Positions 22,822-52,645 of a stretch of DNA of 64,000 bases are shown here, piece by piece. The stretch is from Corbicula japonica. Taxonomy: Eukaryota > Mollusca > Bivalvia > Venerida > Cyrenidae. Position numbers and translations under genes: made by a program. Position 1 is the stretch's first letter; each line of letters opens with the position of its first letter. The stretch covers positions 620,001-684,000 of the forward strand of contig JAZAYU010000007.1 of the NCBI GenBank assembly GCA_038501625.1, written 5' to 3'. A model generated the notes under the pieces. That model was not told where the DNA came from, did not search any database, and worked only from the letters and a program-made list of their open reading frames with translations.

Positions 22822-24041
22822 CGAGGGATGTTCACTATATAATGAGACTGTGTTCATATCTTTTATTTGAAACATTTAACGGTAATATGCAATAGATAAT
22901 AACAAAGTTCATTCATTTCTGAATACATTCAGAAAATATTTTAAAAATCCACAAAACAGCTTTAAAGTTACAGCATTTATAAGAAGGTCATGTTTGCATC
23001 ATCGCCCCCGGGCAACAAATATGTCGCGACGTCAGCGACGTCGATCGCATTGTAAACGTCGCTATATTGTTTTATCACATTCATAATAAGCTGCCGAATG
23101 CAGAACACATCATTGTTGGCGTGCAGCCCACAAATTAATGACTTATTAACTGATAAAAATTAATGCAGGAATTATAAATGTCTTAACACTAAATAAATGA
23201 ATTCTTATGTTTTTATTATGCTTTTATATAGAAAAACGCCGATATACTTAAATTACTGAACCTCTATAGGAATTATGCAACAATTTTATGTATTAAATAT
23301 TTAATTAACTTTTCTCATGCTTAAATCTTTTGTCAGTATGCGATGCGCAGTTCCAAAGCTCCATCAGCAATTTCGGCAAGCTCCCGTACAATTAAACGTC
23401 TGTCCATATCAAGCGCTGACTGAATTGACGCTACGCATGACGCTGTCACGGACTTCTTACTACCGAACCTTTGCTCGTCATTAAGTGCTGTATGTCCCTC
23501 AGAAAACTGTTTGTACCATCTAAATACTAACACACGACAAGCACTGTCTTTCCCCTTAGTCTCTTGTAACATTGTAAATGTTTTCGTTGCGGATTTACCT
23601 AAATTCATACAAAACTTAATGTTTGCCCGCACTTTAATACGTTCTTGTGTCATCATTTTTAAGTGACAACGTGTAAGGGTGACCGTAAACAAATGTTGAT
23701 TATTTCAACGTTTTACAACCAAATGACGTCATTTTTTCATATGAGGTCATTGATATAACGAATAAATTATTGGCGGATTTTTATGTAATTGCAAAAATAG
23801 GTTCTTACTTTACTTTATATTATAATGTATGTCTGTATAATGCAGAATGGACGGGGGCGATAACGCGTTACTATGGTTTTTGGAATGATCATAATTTCTA
23901 TGTCGCATTATATTTTTTCTACCAAAGCCGGTATTCTAATCAAGAATAAGATATATTTAATAATGATACCAAATTTTGATAAATTTCATGTCAGAATAAA
24001 AATATATGAGGACAGTCTCATTATATATTGAACAACCCTCG
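22822..24041 (-). mobile_element. mariner element, internally decayed
   Basis: Inverted ends of 30 bases (22822-22851 and 24012-24041; 28 of 30 match; outermost CGAGGG..TGTTCA) are flanked by TA on both sides (22820-22821, 24042-24043), the expected mariner target duplication. Total length is 1220 bases, close to a full mariner. The transposase reads on the minus strand from 23692, but only its N-terminal domain survives. The part toward 22852 shows no recognisable DDE/DDD domain, so it has been replaced or has decayed. Confidence 0.9.
23333..23692 (-). pseudogene. mariner transposase N-terminal fragment
   Basis: 119 codons on the minus strand. The segment RANIKFCMNLGKSATKTFTM, the following FRWYKQFSEGH and the DRRLIVRELAEIADG region match the paired helix-turn-helix DNA-binding half of mariner transposases. 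The full family protein is about 340-350 residues, so two-thirds, including the catalytic domain, is missing. The frame ends shortly after the second helix-turn-helix. It cannot be active; a truncated DNA-binding product is conceivable but nothing supports its expression. Confidence 0.88.
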
Positions 24042-24099
24042 TATTTTAGCTTGTCAAAAGCAAAATGATTTTCAAGTTCTTAATTGTTTGTATTTAGAT

Positions 24100-24375
24100 T
24101 TATTTATCGTCGCTATCGGAAGCCCATATGCGCGACGAAGAGTGTTAGTCATTTGAGGTTTTGGAGGATAGTGCAAGATACAGAGGACTCTCGAATCGTC
24201 CCTGGTTCTTTTAAGTGCCCGGTGTATAGCACTACTACATTTGACCTCGGTTTTAAGTATCATCTGAAAGACTGTTAGTAATTTTAGTTAAAGAAGCGGG
24301 GGGGGGGGGGTTCGAACCAGCGACCACTGGACTATGGCAGACGTGCTAAACACTGAGCTAATGATCCGCTCTAAT
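24100..24375 (-). mobile_element. tRNA-derived SINE
   Basis: On the minus strand the head (about 24375 to 24310) has an A-box-like TAGCTCAGTGTTTAGCACG and a B box GGTTCGAACC, directly followed by a C-run (G-run 24298-24311 on plus). The body downstream (about 24290-24170) is not tRNA-like. A functional tRNA is unlikely because arms and spacing do not fold properly. Confidence 0.6.
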
Positions 24376-24379
24376 CGGG

Positions 24380-25847
24380 AATTTAATTTAAGTTGTGTTG
24401 TTATTACCGCCTCTTCCTCGCGAAAACATCAGCTGTAAGCCAACTTACATTTGAGGACTCCATTGTTTAGATGGAAAATGCATGTTTGTGGTTTATTTTA
24501 TCATATATTATTCAAAGGTTTAGTCTTCGAATCTTCACTATTATGCTTAAAATGTATAATGTGCCGTAACAATCATTAATAATAGTTTCTCAACATTTTA
24601 TAAGTAGCTTCGGTTAGATTTTATTTCGCAGGGATTTGTGAAATAATGTCTTTTAACGCGTCCTTACCATTGTAGCTCGTGAGTACGATAAAATGTTGAC
24701 TTACAATAGCCTAAATCAATTTGTGTTTCGGACTTTTCTTGTTTTAATACAAAATCCATTCATTCCTGGGATATAAAAGACTGCATTTGAATTCTTTTTT
24801 GATGAGCCCTTTTCGTTTTACCGAAACGTCTTTAGGTTTAAACATCGGTCTCACATCTTCTTCTGATATAGTCGTGGCTTATGAAAAAAAACATTAATGT
24901 ATAACTGAATAATTTAATGAAATCTGCTTTTTCAATGATACCAGTATTCAACATTAATTTATAGAAAAATCTTTGTTTTCTTATTGTCGTATCGTATCGT
25001 TTCGTATGGTAAATCTCCTGCAACGACGTGCAATGGTTAGACGTTTGTTGTCCTCACATATAATTGCAAACACATTTTTCTTAATTGCCTAATCAGTACA
25101 TCATAATTCCCACAATATATTGTATTACAGTTCCATCAATTTAATTATAGATTGTATTACTCGGTAATTATTGCGTTAATTAATCGTGATAATGACGAGA
25201 CAACTCGGGTCATGCCAGATGGCGCTGTGAGAACAGAAATTAGGAGTAACAGGTTTTCTGACACATCAGTTTGGTATCCTTTATAAAATGTATCTGTTCA
25301 ACTTAATGGGACATTAACTTGTGACTTTTATCAATAATACGAGACACAATATAAGTGAGAGCTAAAAACAGTAAGTATACATTTTTTTTTAAAGTTAACT
25401 TTCGTTAACAGATGGAGAATATTTGCTAGATTTACTATTAAAATAATGAAACAAAAGAACTTTACTTTCTTAGGAATCCTTAAAAACTCTCTTTGTACAA
25501 AAAATATATCAATAATCATATATAGTTTACAGTAAGTATAATGCATGCCCAAAAATTCGTGAAAAATATTCAAACATATTTTTACGATTTTACGATATTA
25601 TCTATTTTTAAGTTGTTTATTTATCTTAAAATACTGCCTTATTTTTTGTCTATGATTTTGCAAATGCTGTTGGTACCTAGGGGCGGATATCGCACGGCAC
25701 GCGTCAAACCATCGTGTGAAGTCACAGGATGGCATCGTGTGATTTCACACCATGACACTTCGCGCCACATGTGTTGCATATTTCCTTCCTTTAATTGAAT
25801 TATCGAGTATTGTCAGGCGGTTTATATACTTATGTTTTTTCTTACAG
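24380..25847. other. AT-rich intergenic or intronic DNA
   Basis: No exon recognised on either strand. The missing upstream exons of the minus-strand NPF gene and the promoter of the plus-strand zinc-finger gene are expected in or near here. Confidence 0.4.
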
Positions 25848-25897
25848 GGAAAGCAGTGGGTTTCACACTGATGTGCAAGACAGATCGTTCTAACAAG
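25848..25897 (+). other. likely 5' exon of the zinc-finger gene
   Basis: A 50-base segment lies between a strong acceptor (TTTTTTCTTACAG) and a consensus donor (AAG|GTAAGG). Spliced to the acceptor at 26666-26667 it continues in frame into the zinc-finger start, and it contains an in-frame ATG at 25871-25873 that would add 11 residues (MCKTDRSNKNT) before the methionine at 26674. It may be untranslated; the 26674 ATG has the better start context (ACACCATGG). Confidence 0.6.
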
Positions 25898-26673
25898 GTA
25901 AGGTTGCAATAGTCTAGTATATGGCACTAAACGGGAACAGGTTTCCATTAAAATGAGACATAAAATACTCACCGTATTCAATTTTTAAGGTATAGTTACG
26001 TTTTTATTTAGTCAGTTTAAAGCAGGTTGTATTAAATAATTATGACATAATTATTTATTTGTTTGTTTAATCGTAAACGTCTGATTTAAGACGCATTCGA
26101 AATTGTTTTATTCACTTTAATATCTCGATTATTTTTGGTTCTGATAAAAGACGAAATTGATATAATATTAATAATACATCTGTAGTTTTTTCATTTCAAT
26201 TTAAAATATTTAACTATAGTATGATTCAGACAATCAGATAGAGACAATCAGATAGTACAGATATAACAAATTTCAACTTTTTATTACACACATTCGGCAC
26301 ACGTACTTGCCGGATATCGCATATTTTGTCTTTGATCAGTGCAATCTGATAACAGATACGGCTTTGAAAGCAGTGCTCTGATGATGTCACGAAAATAAAC
26401 CAATTACCTCTGTTTTCATATTAATTACCCGTTTGATCTAATCTAAATTATGCAGCAGCATTTTAGATAAAAATGATAAAACTGCGACATGGCCCTAGTG
26501 GCTCGGAACTGACTATTTCAGAAATCAACTCATGGACTTTAAATCTGTATGGAGAAAAGGTGATAAATTAAATAAAAGCAGATAAGATTTAATGAGATTC
26601 CAGAAAGAAAAGATGTTCGTTGAAGCTTAGTTATTTTAATACTAACAAGATTATATGTTTATTTTAGAACACC

Positions 26674-29616
26674 ATGGTAGTTGCGGAAACTAATGACACA
26701 ATGTTACACGTGGAGGAAGAGCATTCGAACACAACATCACCTGTCACAGTGGTGGCAGGATCATCAGATGATACTGAAGAAGCTTTCACGTGCACACAGT
26801 GTGGGGAGACATTCCAAGATCGTGACACGTTGTTCAGACACGTGAAAGAATTCCACCAGCAACACGTGCGATACAGGAGAGCGTTTAGATGTGATGTGTG
26901 TTTGCGCAGTTTTAAATCTATGGTAAGAAAATTATATTTTATTTTATTGTTGGTTGATTGATTAATTTTTTTATCATACAAACATTTTATTTTTGCGTAA
27001 TTAAACATGAGCAAAACATGACAGAAGTCATCCACTGAGAAAAAAATCTACCACGTTTCGCACAATGCAACTCTGGATTTTTCCGAATTGTAAAGAAAAT
27101 TATATTTTTCTCTACACATTTTAATATGTAAAGCATAAGCTACTTTAAGCGAATTTTAAGTGGTTTTAAGGATATTGTGTATAACATATTCAGATGGCAA
27201 AAAAGATAAGTTTTCTAGTACCAAAGGAGGTGAAAACACGGCTGTCATGTCAATATTTACCTTACACTTGCGTAGCAGTACGTAATTTCGTAATTTTCAA
27301 CTCATTTGTTGAAGAACTATACAATATTTAGCCCTACAGTTATGTTGTATATCAAAATGCAAAAGAAATTATGTATGCATACGTACTATTTAAATCTGTC
27401 GACCTGCACAAAATATTAAGATGTTGCATAACTGATGATTGTTTTGTAGACTGGGTTAAAGAACCACGCTAGAACTCATGCCATCTTCTACGAGACAGAA
27501 CACGAAATGGCGTCACAGCTTTTGTCCACGTCGATTCTGCAAGAGTCCTTCTTTAGCCCCGCACTCACCTCAACACAAGAACACTCTAGCACCGACGCTA
27601 AACCTTTAATGGATACCGAGTGCATTGAAATTCCGATAGAAACTGACACAGCCGATAAGCCAAATGTCACCTTTACTCTGTCTTCACACGGAGGAATGGA
27701 TGAAAATGTCAAAGCGTGTAATACGTTACAAAATCCCGCCATGGATACTGAAGATAACATTACTGCCAGTGTTACTTCTGTTGATAATGATGAAGAGAAA
27801 AATGAACTGAACGGTGTGATAGGAAACACACGGAAACGACTCTCACAGAGACGACGAAGCGGAATTCCGATTAGAGTTCAACATTCCAAAAGCGAAACTA
27901 ACGCAGTTCATTCGCTTTTCAACGAAGATGAGACCATCGGAGAGGTCAGTGTCTTAGAAGAATCTAAGACTAATAAACGCGCCGAAGACCCGAGTTCTAA
28001 CAATACTACTGAGGACGAGAAACCAAGACGCATGACAAGTAGGCTGGGCAACAAACTACCACTTACAAGAGAGAGTTCTACCCGACGTCCACCGAGCGTT
28101 AAGTGTAGAACACCAAAGAGGAGACATCAAACACCGGAGCGAAGTGCTGAAAATGTAGATGTGAAGAATTACAAGAAAAGTCTTAATATAGCATCGCCTT
28201 TTGCCAAAACATTGTCGAGAAAAATCTCGAGCCCAGTGATTTCATTAGACACTCCGCGAACACCACTGAGCGTTAAACGAACGCCAGGCGGTAATAAACG
28301 CACACCAGTTCGCTCTTGTGCCACACCGACTGGTGCTAAGTCTGCTTCTCTCAGTGGTAACAGTAATAAACCAGAAAAGACAGCTCACACGTGCCGGAAG
28401 TGTGGAAAATCTTTTTTGGACAAGGCAAAGCTGGAAGTTCACTTCACCGTACATGCCCGAGAGACGCCCGAGAAATGTGGTATACCCAAACAGACCCTGA
28501 AAAGAAATCTTGAACGTGCAGAGGTAAATAATTTAAATATATCTTCAAATCAATACTACAGAATTTTATTATTTTATAAAGTAGTATTGGATATATTGTA
28601 CAGAAATCCTTTATATTAAAAATAGTTAAAACCATAAAAAGATATCTATAAAAACAATTTTTCACTTTTGAAAGTACGGAATCTAACGAGACATTCGCCG
28701 GTGAGATGATTCAATCGGTTATGAAAACTGAGCATGGAAACCAATCTCATTTGTCAAGCTTACCATAGGTCAGTTGTAAGACTGGGCTAAACTTCAACCA
28801 ATCAGAATGCTTAGATTGATCTCCGATCTCAGCTTTATTATTGAGACCAGGGTTAAAAGTTGGATCACTAAAGAATACTTGTTACCGTGTAATTAATTGA
28901 TATTATTGTGACACATTTTAACAACTCAATTTTTAAAAACCATTAATTAACTAACATGGTAGCTGGGTTTTACAAATGTACTTTTGTAAACTATTTATAT
29001 TTCCTTTCAAACATTTTAATAAAAATATCATTTATTTCAGTTCAGTCCCGATTCAAAGAAGACGCTGCGACAAGATGACAGTTACCCGTGCAGACAGTGT
29101 GCACGTGTCTATGACAAACAGAAGTATCTGGACGCGCACCTGAAGGTTCACGATGTGAACACACCCTACAGCTGTAGTTTCTGCGACAAAAAGTTCCGCT
29201 ACCTATCATCCCTCCGAGCACATAGTTATGTTCATCAAGGGGAAACACGAGAGCACGTGCAAGGTTCCGAAACGGACAAGAAGCACGACATGACATCAAA
29301 GAAGGCTAGCCTGACATCAGGACGCTACCAGAAACTGGACACCACTGATATCTTCTCATTACTTTCCACTGCAGAATCTTTAGACGCTGATCTGGTAGAT
29401 TTACCATACACGTGTAAAATGTGTACTTACACATCACATGACCCTGCTAGCTTACTCGTTCATATGAAAACTCACACGAGGATCGGACCTTTCGCTTGTA
29501 AGCATTGTGATAAATCGTACAAACTGCAATCCAACTTGAGAACTCACGAGAAAGTACATACTGTTAATAAACTGAAAGATTTTCTTATCGGAAAACAGGC
29601 AACTAGAAAACAGTAA
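26674..29616 (+). CDS. C2H2 zinc-finger protein, seven fingers
   Basis: Coding exons 26674-26922, 27450-28523 and 29041-29616, GT-AG introns, all phase 0; product 632 residues. Finger 1 (about 38-61) and finger 2 (71-93, split by intron 1 between FKSM and TGLKNH) are N-terminal. A 300-residue linker is acidic and then basic, with many TP/SP sites (RTPKRR, ISLDTPRTP, KRTPGGNKRTP) that look like proline-directed kinase targets. Finger 3 is near 397-418, fingers 4 and 5 at 456-478 and 484-506, fingers 6 and 7 at 564-586 and 592-614. Each finger shows the CxxC...HxxxH pattern. Likely a nuclear DNA-binding regulator. No named orthologue recognised: fingers lack the TGEKP linkers of the large KZNF class. 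An earlier in-frame start at 25871 is possible. Confidence 0.92.
28765..28860. repeat. degenerate family 1 remnant
   Basis: In zinc-finger intron 2: ACCAATCAGAATGCTTAGAT and GATCTCAGCTTTATTATTGA resemble the right half of family 1. Confidence 0.45.
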
Positions 29617-29660
29617 CAAAAATATTACTAATAATTAATAAGTAGAGTTACGTCACAGCT

Positions 29661-29810
29661 GTGCCCGAGATCATGACACTAATCTGGAGATCAGTCTCAA
29701 ATCTCAAGGATCTGATTGGCTGAAAATGATGACCAGTCGCCATTTCAGCCAATCAGATCCTTGAGATTTGAGACTGATCTCACATCTTAGTTTTATTATC
29801 TTGGGCCCTG
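29661..29810. repeat. family 1 palindromic MITE-like repeat
   Basis: Well-preserved copy in the presumed 3' UTR of the zinc-finger gene, about 45 bases past its stop. GTGCCCGAGATCATGACACT at the left is mirrored by TTATTATCTTGGGCCCTG; CGCCATTTCAGCCAATCAG is just right of the centre. Confidence 0.88.
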
Positions 29811-30104
29811 TTTAAAGAAACAAAAAATACTTAAAACAGATATAAGCGAGTTAATTTTATTCCTTTTACTCATAAAGGGAACATAAAGAAAATTAATATG
29901 TTAAAACATTTTACTGGTTGATCACACCAAATTTACTTGTATGTCACGTGACTGTATGAATATTGTTAACGTACTGTACAGTACAGAAAGTTTGCTGATT
30001 ATATTAAGGGGCAGAGATTGTAAATATTATAATTTATTTTCTTAATTCAGATATGTTGTTGATCAATATAATGTCTTTATTGTTTTATTTATTTGTAAAT
30101 TTTA

Positions 30105-30118
30105 AATAAATAAATAAA
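30105..30118 (+). promoter_or_regulatory. candidate poly(A) signal of zinc-finger gene
   Basis: Overlapping AATAAA hexamers in a TAAATAAATAAATAAA run about 490 bases after the stop codon. Confidence 0.4.
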
Positions 30119-30578
30119 TATATATACATAAAATAGCAGTTAAACAGTGTCTTGTGTACTTCTCTCCACTTAAACCTTTTTATAAAGTTTATTTATGAAA
30201 TGACAGATTCTGCATAAGCGAGATTCTGTCTGAGAGACGGAGATTCTGCAATCTGACGGCCAGTTCTAAACATATGGATATCAGAGTAAGGATATGACGT
30301 CGCTTTTTCTTGTTAATAATCGCAAAAAATTAATGTGTGTGAAGTTAGTTGCCAGTTGCAAGTTACCAATTCAGGCGGCAACTGGCAACTGGCAGCTAAC
30401 AGTACGTGCATTATTTTAACAGTGGATTTTAAAAATATTATTTTCCATTTCCTCAAATTAATACCTGTGTAATGCTCCCGCTTCTACTTTCTTTCGACAA
30501 GACAAAGTGCTAATATAATTATTTTGATAACAATAATTTATATAATAATTGCAAAAGTCATCAACTTATCGGGATTTT

Positions 30579-30921
30579 TAAAGGGAGTTAACTGCTCCGC
30601 ATATTATACGGGTGTCAATACGAGTTAATTCGCTTTGGCGATATTATATTTCAGCTTTTATCTTGGATTTCCTATCGTTAGTGATGTACTTATGAGCTAA
30701 AATTAAGCACCAGCCTATGGTGTTGTTTGTAGAAGTATTTCCATTTTTTGTTCTATTTCTGGTCATATGAGGCGATATCAATGTATTTATATTATCAAGG
30801 TGGTTATTTTTTCACCGAAAGTTAGGAAATCCAACAGGAACTAATATTGGATTTTATCGCCAACGCGAATTAACTCGTATTGACTACCTTATCATATGCG
30901 GAGCACTTAACTCCCTTTTAA
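30579..30921. mobile_element. 343-bp MITE with long inverted ends
   Basis: The left end (AAGGGAGTTAACTGCTCCGC, then CAATACGAGTTAATTCGC) is mirrored at the right (GCGAATTAACTCGTATTG, then GCGGAGCACTTAACTCCC). Inverted similarity extends over about 70 bases, with a second mirrored block GGATTTCCTA / TAGGAAATCC further in. No ORF; TTAA-like flanks are visible. Confidence 0.8.
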
Positions 30922-31590
30922 ACAGTTTCCAAATTGCCTGATGTTACCTTTGCCAACCCTATTCGCCAAACACGTGAACGTGATTTTAGAATTTCTCTTA
31001 CGCCTCTTTATCGTTCGCCTACAAAAATCTGCAAAACCAAATGAAACTTTATGTTTTATGGCTCGCAGCACATACGCAGACTTATCATTGGCATTCTTGC
31101 CCGAGTGTTTGGAGTTTCAAATGTCTAAAAATTCCATTTATGATTCAAAAGATTCCCAAAGACTTGGTTAGGAAAAAAACAACACAGGTTATGTTTTTGT
31201 CTTCGATCCTGGAGTGACGGGTTCATATAGTGATCGTCATGTCCGTCTTCCGTCCGTCCGCCTGTCTTAACACATCGAATACCACTTTTTTTGTTCTGCA
31301 CCATAGTATATTTTAATAATCTATGGTGGCATAAAACGGTTTACACTTTAATAATGGAGGATTTCAAGAACACTTATAAAATTACTAGTATTAAACGACC
31401 CGGTTACCGTATCTCTCTGGTGGTTTCCGCTGACGCTGTGGCTTCTGACTCCGGATCGGCCTGTGTTCTGTGAAATTACTACGGAATTCTCCAAAGAATA
31501 AATTGCTTGAGACACACTGCTGTGAAAAGAATAAAATCCAGAAAAAATTGGATATGGAAAAAGTGTCTGAAAAATTAAATCAGATCGAAT

Positions 31591-31927
31591 CTAAAATGAG
31601 GACATATTGTAAGCAGAGTTGCCCAAATGCTTGGAATCATGGGACTTAAACTGATCTACCAGTACATTCTGAGTTTTATTTCGAAACACAGGCGAAAAGG
31701 GGGATATGGAGAGATTACCCTTGACTGCAACGGAATGCCGTTTCTTTGGTATGATATAAATGTGTTCATTCTCGGAATCAGAATTGGTGTTATACTCTGT
31801 CTCGTTGTCTAGGTTTTGGCTCTGACAATCCTGTTGTTGTTGTCTGGTTCTCATCTTACGACGAGACTCAGCAATAGCATTTTGCTCAAGAATGTGGAAC
31901 CGTGTGAAAGGGTTGAAGGAGAAATTT
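31591..31927 (-). other. unexplained minus-strand open frame, possible exon
   Basis: Reading upstream from the stop at 31591, the frame stays open through the ATG at 31854 to about 31925, giving about 110 residues with FTRFHILEQNAIAESRRK, a QQQQ run, an acidic DSENEH patch and IPKKRHSVAVKG. The amino-acid mix looks protein-like. A possible acceptor (TTCAG on minus) lies just beyond, inside the family 1 repeat at 31931. No neighbouring exon was found, so it may be a transposon relic. Confidence 0.3.
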
Positions 31928-31930
31928 AAG

Positions 31931-32083
31931 TGCTGGGCTGAAGGTTATAAAACTGAGATTGGAAACCAGTCTCAAATCTCAAGGATCTGATTGACTGAAA
32001 TAGCGACTGGTCGCCATTTCAGCCAATCAGATGCTTGAGATTTGAGACTGGTTTCTATTTTCAGTTTTATAACCTTGGGCACT
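31931..32083. repeat. family 1 palindromic MITE-like repeat
   Basis: A clear copy: GCTGGGCTGAAGGTTATAAA at the left is mirrored by TTTATAACCTTGGGCACTGG, with the centre GCGACTGGTCGCCATTTCAG. Confidence 0.9.
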
Positions 32084-32166
32084 GGAGTAAAAGAAAAAAA
32101 TATATCATCCCTCGATACATAAGAGACCCCAATCTTTAAACCATGGTGCAAGACAGAAGGCCAGGT

Positions 32167-32409
32167 TTAACCCTTTACTCCATAAATATGCCTTTTATCC
32201 CATGGGTGACCAGTGTAGATCCATATTTACTGGCACATCCATGCCATCTGATCTAAATTTACACTGTTCTCATTTTGGTCAGAAGTAAGCAATCAAAAGC
32301 GAACAGTGCAGATCCTGATTAGAAACCAACGGCCCAAATGTTCTGACTGATCTGGATCTACACTGTGCGCTGTGGGATAACAGTCATATTTCATGGAGTA
32401 AATGGTTAA
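32167..32409. repeat. family 2 palindromic repeat, full length
   Basis: Starts TTAACCCTTTACTCCATAAA and ends CATGGAGTAAATGGTTAA, 243 bases. It lies 84 bases from a family 1 copy. Confidence 0.85.
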
Positions 32410-32788
32410 AAGAGGACCTGCCTATATCTGGACTGGAATAAGGAACTAAACATCCTCATCTAATAAGGGAATGAATACGACAGCAGGAGCCAACTGGGAT
32501 ACTTTTTGAAAACAAGTCTTGATACTGGCCACTGACACAACCTCTATCCATGCTACAAACAACATCACACAATATATTAAACAAATTCAATTAATGAGAT
32601 AAATGTCAAATGTGCATCAAAATGTGCAGCTATCATAGTTAAAATTGCCGAGTTATTCCATGTGCTCTTTGAAGACAATACTACAGGAAGTAAAATGACC
32701 ATCATTTCACAGTTAACCAAGATTTGTAGGAACATTTTAAGTTAAACCCATCTACCTGTCGAGAAAGGTTTTGAGACCAGTTATACTA

Positions 32789-32985
32789 CACTTAACTCCG
32801 TACGAGTTTTATCACATAAGTGACCAATGTTGAATAAGATCAGCTGGCACATCTGTGCTGTCTGATCAGGATCTGTGCTGTCTGATCAGGATCTGTGCTG
32901 TCTGATCAGGATCTGCAGCGCTCGCTTTTTTGGCCAGAAATAACCTTATAAATAAAAAAAGCAAACGGTGATGGTCCTGACAAAT
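32789..32985. repeat. family 2 repeat with internal 21-bp triplication
   Basis: The block CTGTCTGATCAGGATCTGTG occurs three times in tandem (about 32856-32920), an expansion not seen in the other copies; the right end is missing. Confidence 0.75.
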
Positions 32986-32989
32986 CTTA

Positions 32990-34578
32990 TTAATTTTGCA
33001 GTTGTCAACCACCAAATATGTGTGGTTTTTTTCTTATCACATTTTACTGGTAGCTTAGAAACAATATCAAGTGTTAACGAAATAACCAAGTGACACACAT
33101 CCTTGTATGTTGTTGACCGTTGACGGAGGCACCGCTTAATTATATCGCATTTTCAATCAGGTATTCAACAGGTCTGGAGTCAAAATCGATCGATGATGTC
33201 TCGATTCAGGCGACAACACTTTGCAGCGCCATCTATCAGTTATATCGATGCCGTATTTCACGTCCTGTGTAATGGCTCTAGCTTAACAAAACAAAATAAA
33301 ATTCCTAATCCTTTTCTCTTTATCTCAGTCAGAAACGGAGATCATAATTATGATGATTGGGGAAAAGCTGGATATTATATTTTAAATAACAAAACATGTT
33401 ACTCATTTACACTTAATTAAACACATTTTATTTCAATGTAAATCAGAGTCGAAACCTGAGCTTGATTAATGGTTCTGTAGTAGATTGTTATTTCTGAGGG
33501 AAGATCATTTGTAATACTCTAAAAGAATATTTTAGTTACAAATTATCGAATTAAATTTTGCTGTTTTATTATTTCAGAATTGTAATTCTTTCGGGAAATC
33601 CACTATAGAATGTGTTATTCTTTTTTTTTCTTTTAGTATATATGGGTCAGTCTCTGATAAAATGACCCTTTAAAATGCTTGTTTTATATCCATTGAAAGC
33701 AAATATTTAATTATTTATTTGTTGGGAATGAACTTGCAAACTTTTCAGTAAGATTATTTTGCATTTATTTTGTTATCAGAATCATTCAATTTTTTATTAA
33801 CAAGCATGTAATGAAAAAAAATCGGATAGTGGGAACCCAAAAATTTTAAGAATGTGATATGGGTTATTTTGTCGAAGACTGGCTCATATACTAGTGTGTT
33901 GTTATTGTTAAGACAATGGGTGTGGCAATGAAAATTCGAAATTGTTCGCCTTCTTTATGTCACCAGTTACTCATAACTTTATAGGTTGAAAAATGTAGCC
34001 ATAATATATTATTTTCTTTGGTTGTGTATTTGTTACGTCAGTTGGTATGGCAGACAATTCCAAAAACATTTACCTTCTTTATGTCACCAATTATCATCCT
34101 GGCTTATGTAGTCATAATGAGAGAAATATGACTACATATTATCGATATAACTGCTGTATGTATATGATTTGATTCTGCTAATAATTCCATGAATAAATAT
34201 TAAGAAATATTTATCCAGTAATGGATGCGTCGTTCGTTCAATTATGACAATAACATTACAGCATGTAACCATATTGATTTATATTTTTCTCTTATCTACA
34301 TGGTCTTAAAGTGAGTTCAATTAAAATACTGTTTCCAGGAAGGTAAATACAGTGCGACATAGAAAGACAAAGAAAAATGTAAAGTGGAGAAATTAAAAGA
34401 TTGAAAAACTAGAACAGGAGACAGTCATGTCTCAGACAACAGACATGACTATTACATAAATATATGTTTGAGAAATAGGAAATAGTAAAGGAGTGTTTCG
34501 TCACATTGATTATATACCTGATGGAAGCAGTTTAAGCCGAATGTCTACTCAGCAGGCAGCTCAATTCAAAGGGAGGTG
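32990..34578. other. intergenic and 5' flank of the ANKRD55-like gene
   Basis: No exon recognised before the start codon at 34579. Two loosely similar stretches near 33945-33965 and 34065-34090 (CTTCTTTATGTCACCA) suggest an old duplication. Confidence 0.4.
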
Positions 34579-52070
<17,492 letters not shown>

Positions 52071-52227
52071 ATTGGCTTGCAAAAGATACATAGATGGCCA
52101 TTACTAGATGTAGACATGTTTATGATAATTTATTAGTATATGTCTCATCATCATGTTTACCAACGAGAAAATAGTTCGTATGTAAGAAAAGTACGGAGCC
52201 CATAAATTGGCATATCTATATTTTTGG

Positions 52228-52228
<1 letters not shown>

Positions 52229-52282
<54 letters not shown>

Positions 52283-52292
52283 GTAATAATAC
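52229..52292. repeat. (AAT)n microsatellite
   Basis: About 20 AAT units about 160 bases after the ANKRD55 stop codon, probably in the 3' UTR. Confidence 0.9.
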
Positions 52293-52516
52293 TCCTAAGT
52301 ATTGAAAATGTCATTTTACGGACTCCGTAGCAAAATATTCAACCATGCTTAAGATTTAGGATGAACGTAAGGTTCTGTTACAGCACAAGTTAAAGAATTT
52401 GTGTTAGGACAAATGTCTATTTCCGAGCGCATGGACAGATGAACAGTGATTATCAACCTGGTCCCAACCGTCCCATGTTCATAAAACTGTCTGATATTGG
52501 TTCTTTCGTGACGTGA

Positions 52517-52645
52517 GCCCAAGGTTATAAATCTGAGCTTGGAAACCAGTCTCAAATCCCATTCATACCAGTCGCCATTTCAGCCAATCAGATGCTTGAG
52601 ATTTGAGACTGGTTCCCATCTCAGTTTTATAACCTTCAGCCCTGA
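52517..52645. repeat. family 1 palindromic MITE-like repeat
   Basis: GAGCCCAAGGTTATAAATCT at the left, TTTTATAACCTTCAGCCCTG at the right; left of centre partly deleted. Confidence 0.85.

Noticed and set aside
24300..24375. functional tRNA gene on the minus strand
   Set aside because: A and B boxes are present but stems do not pair and a C-run follows the B box; better explained as a SINE head.
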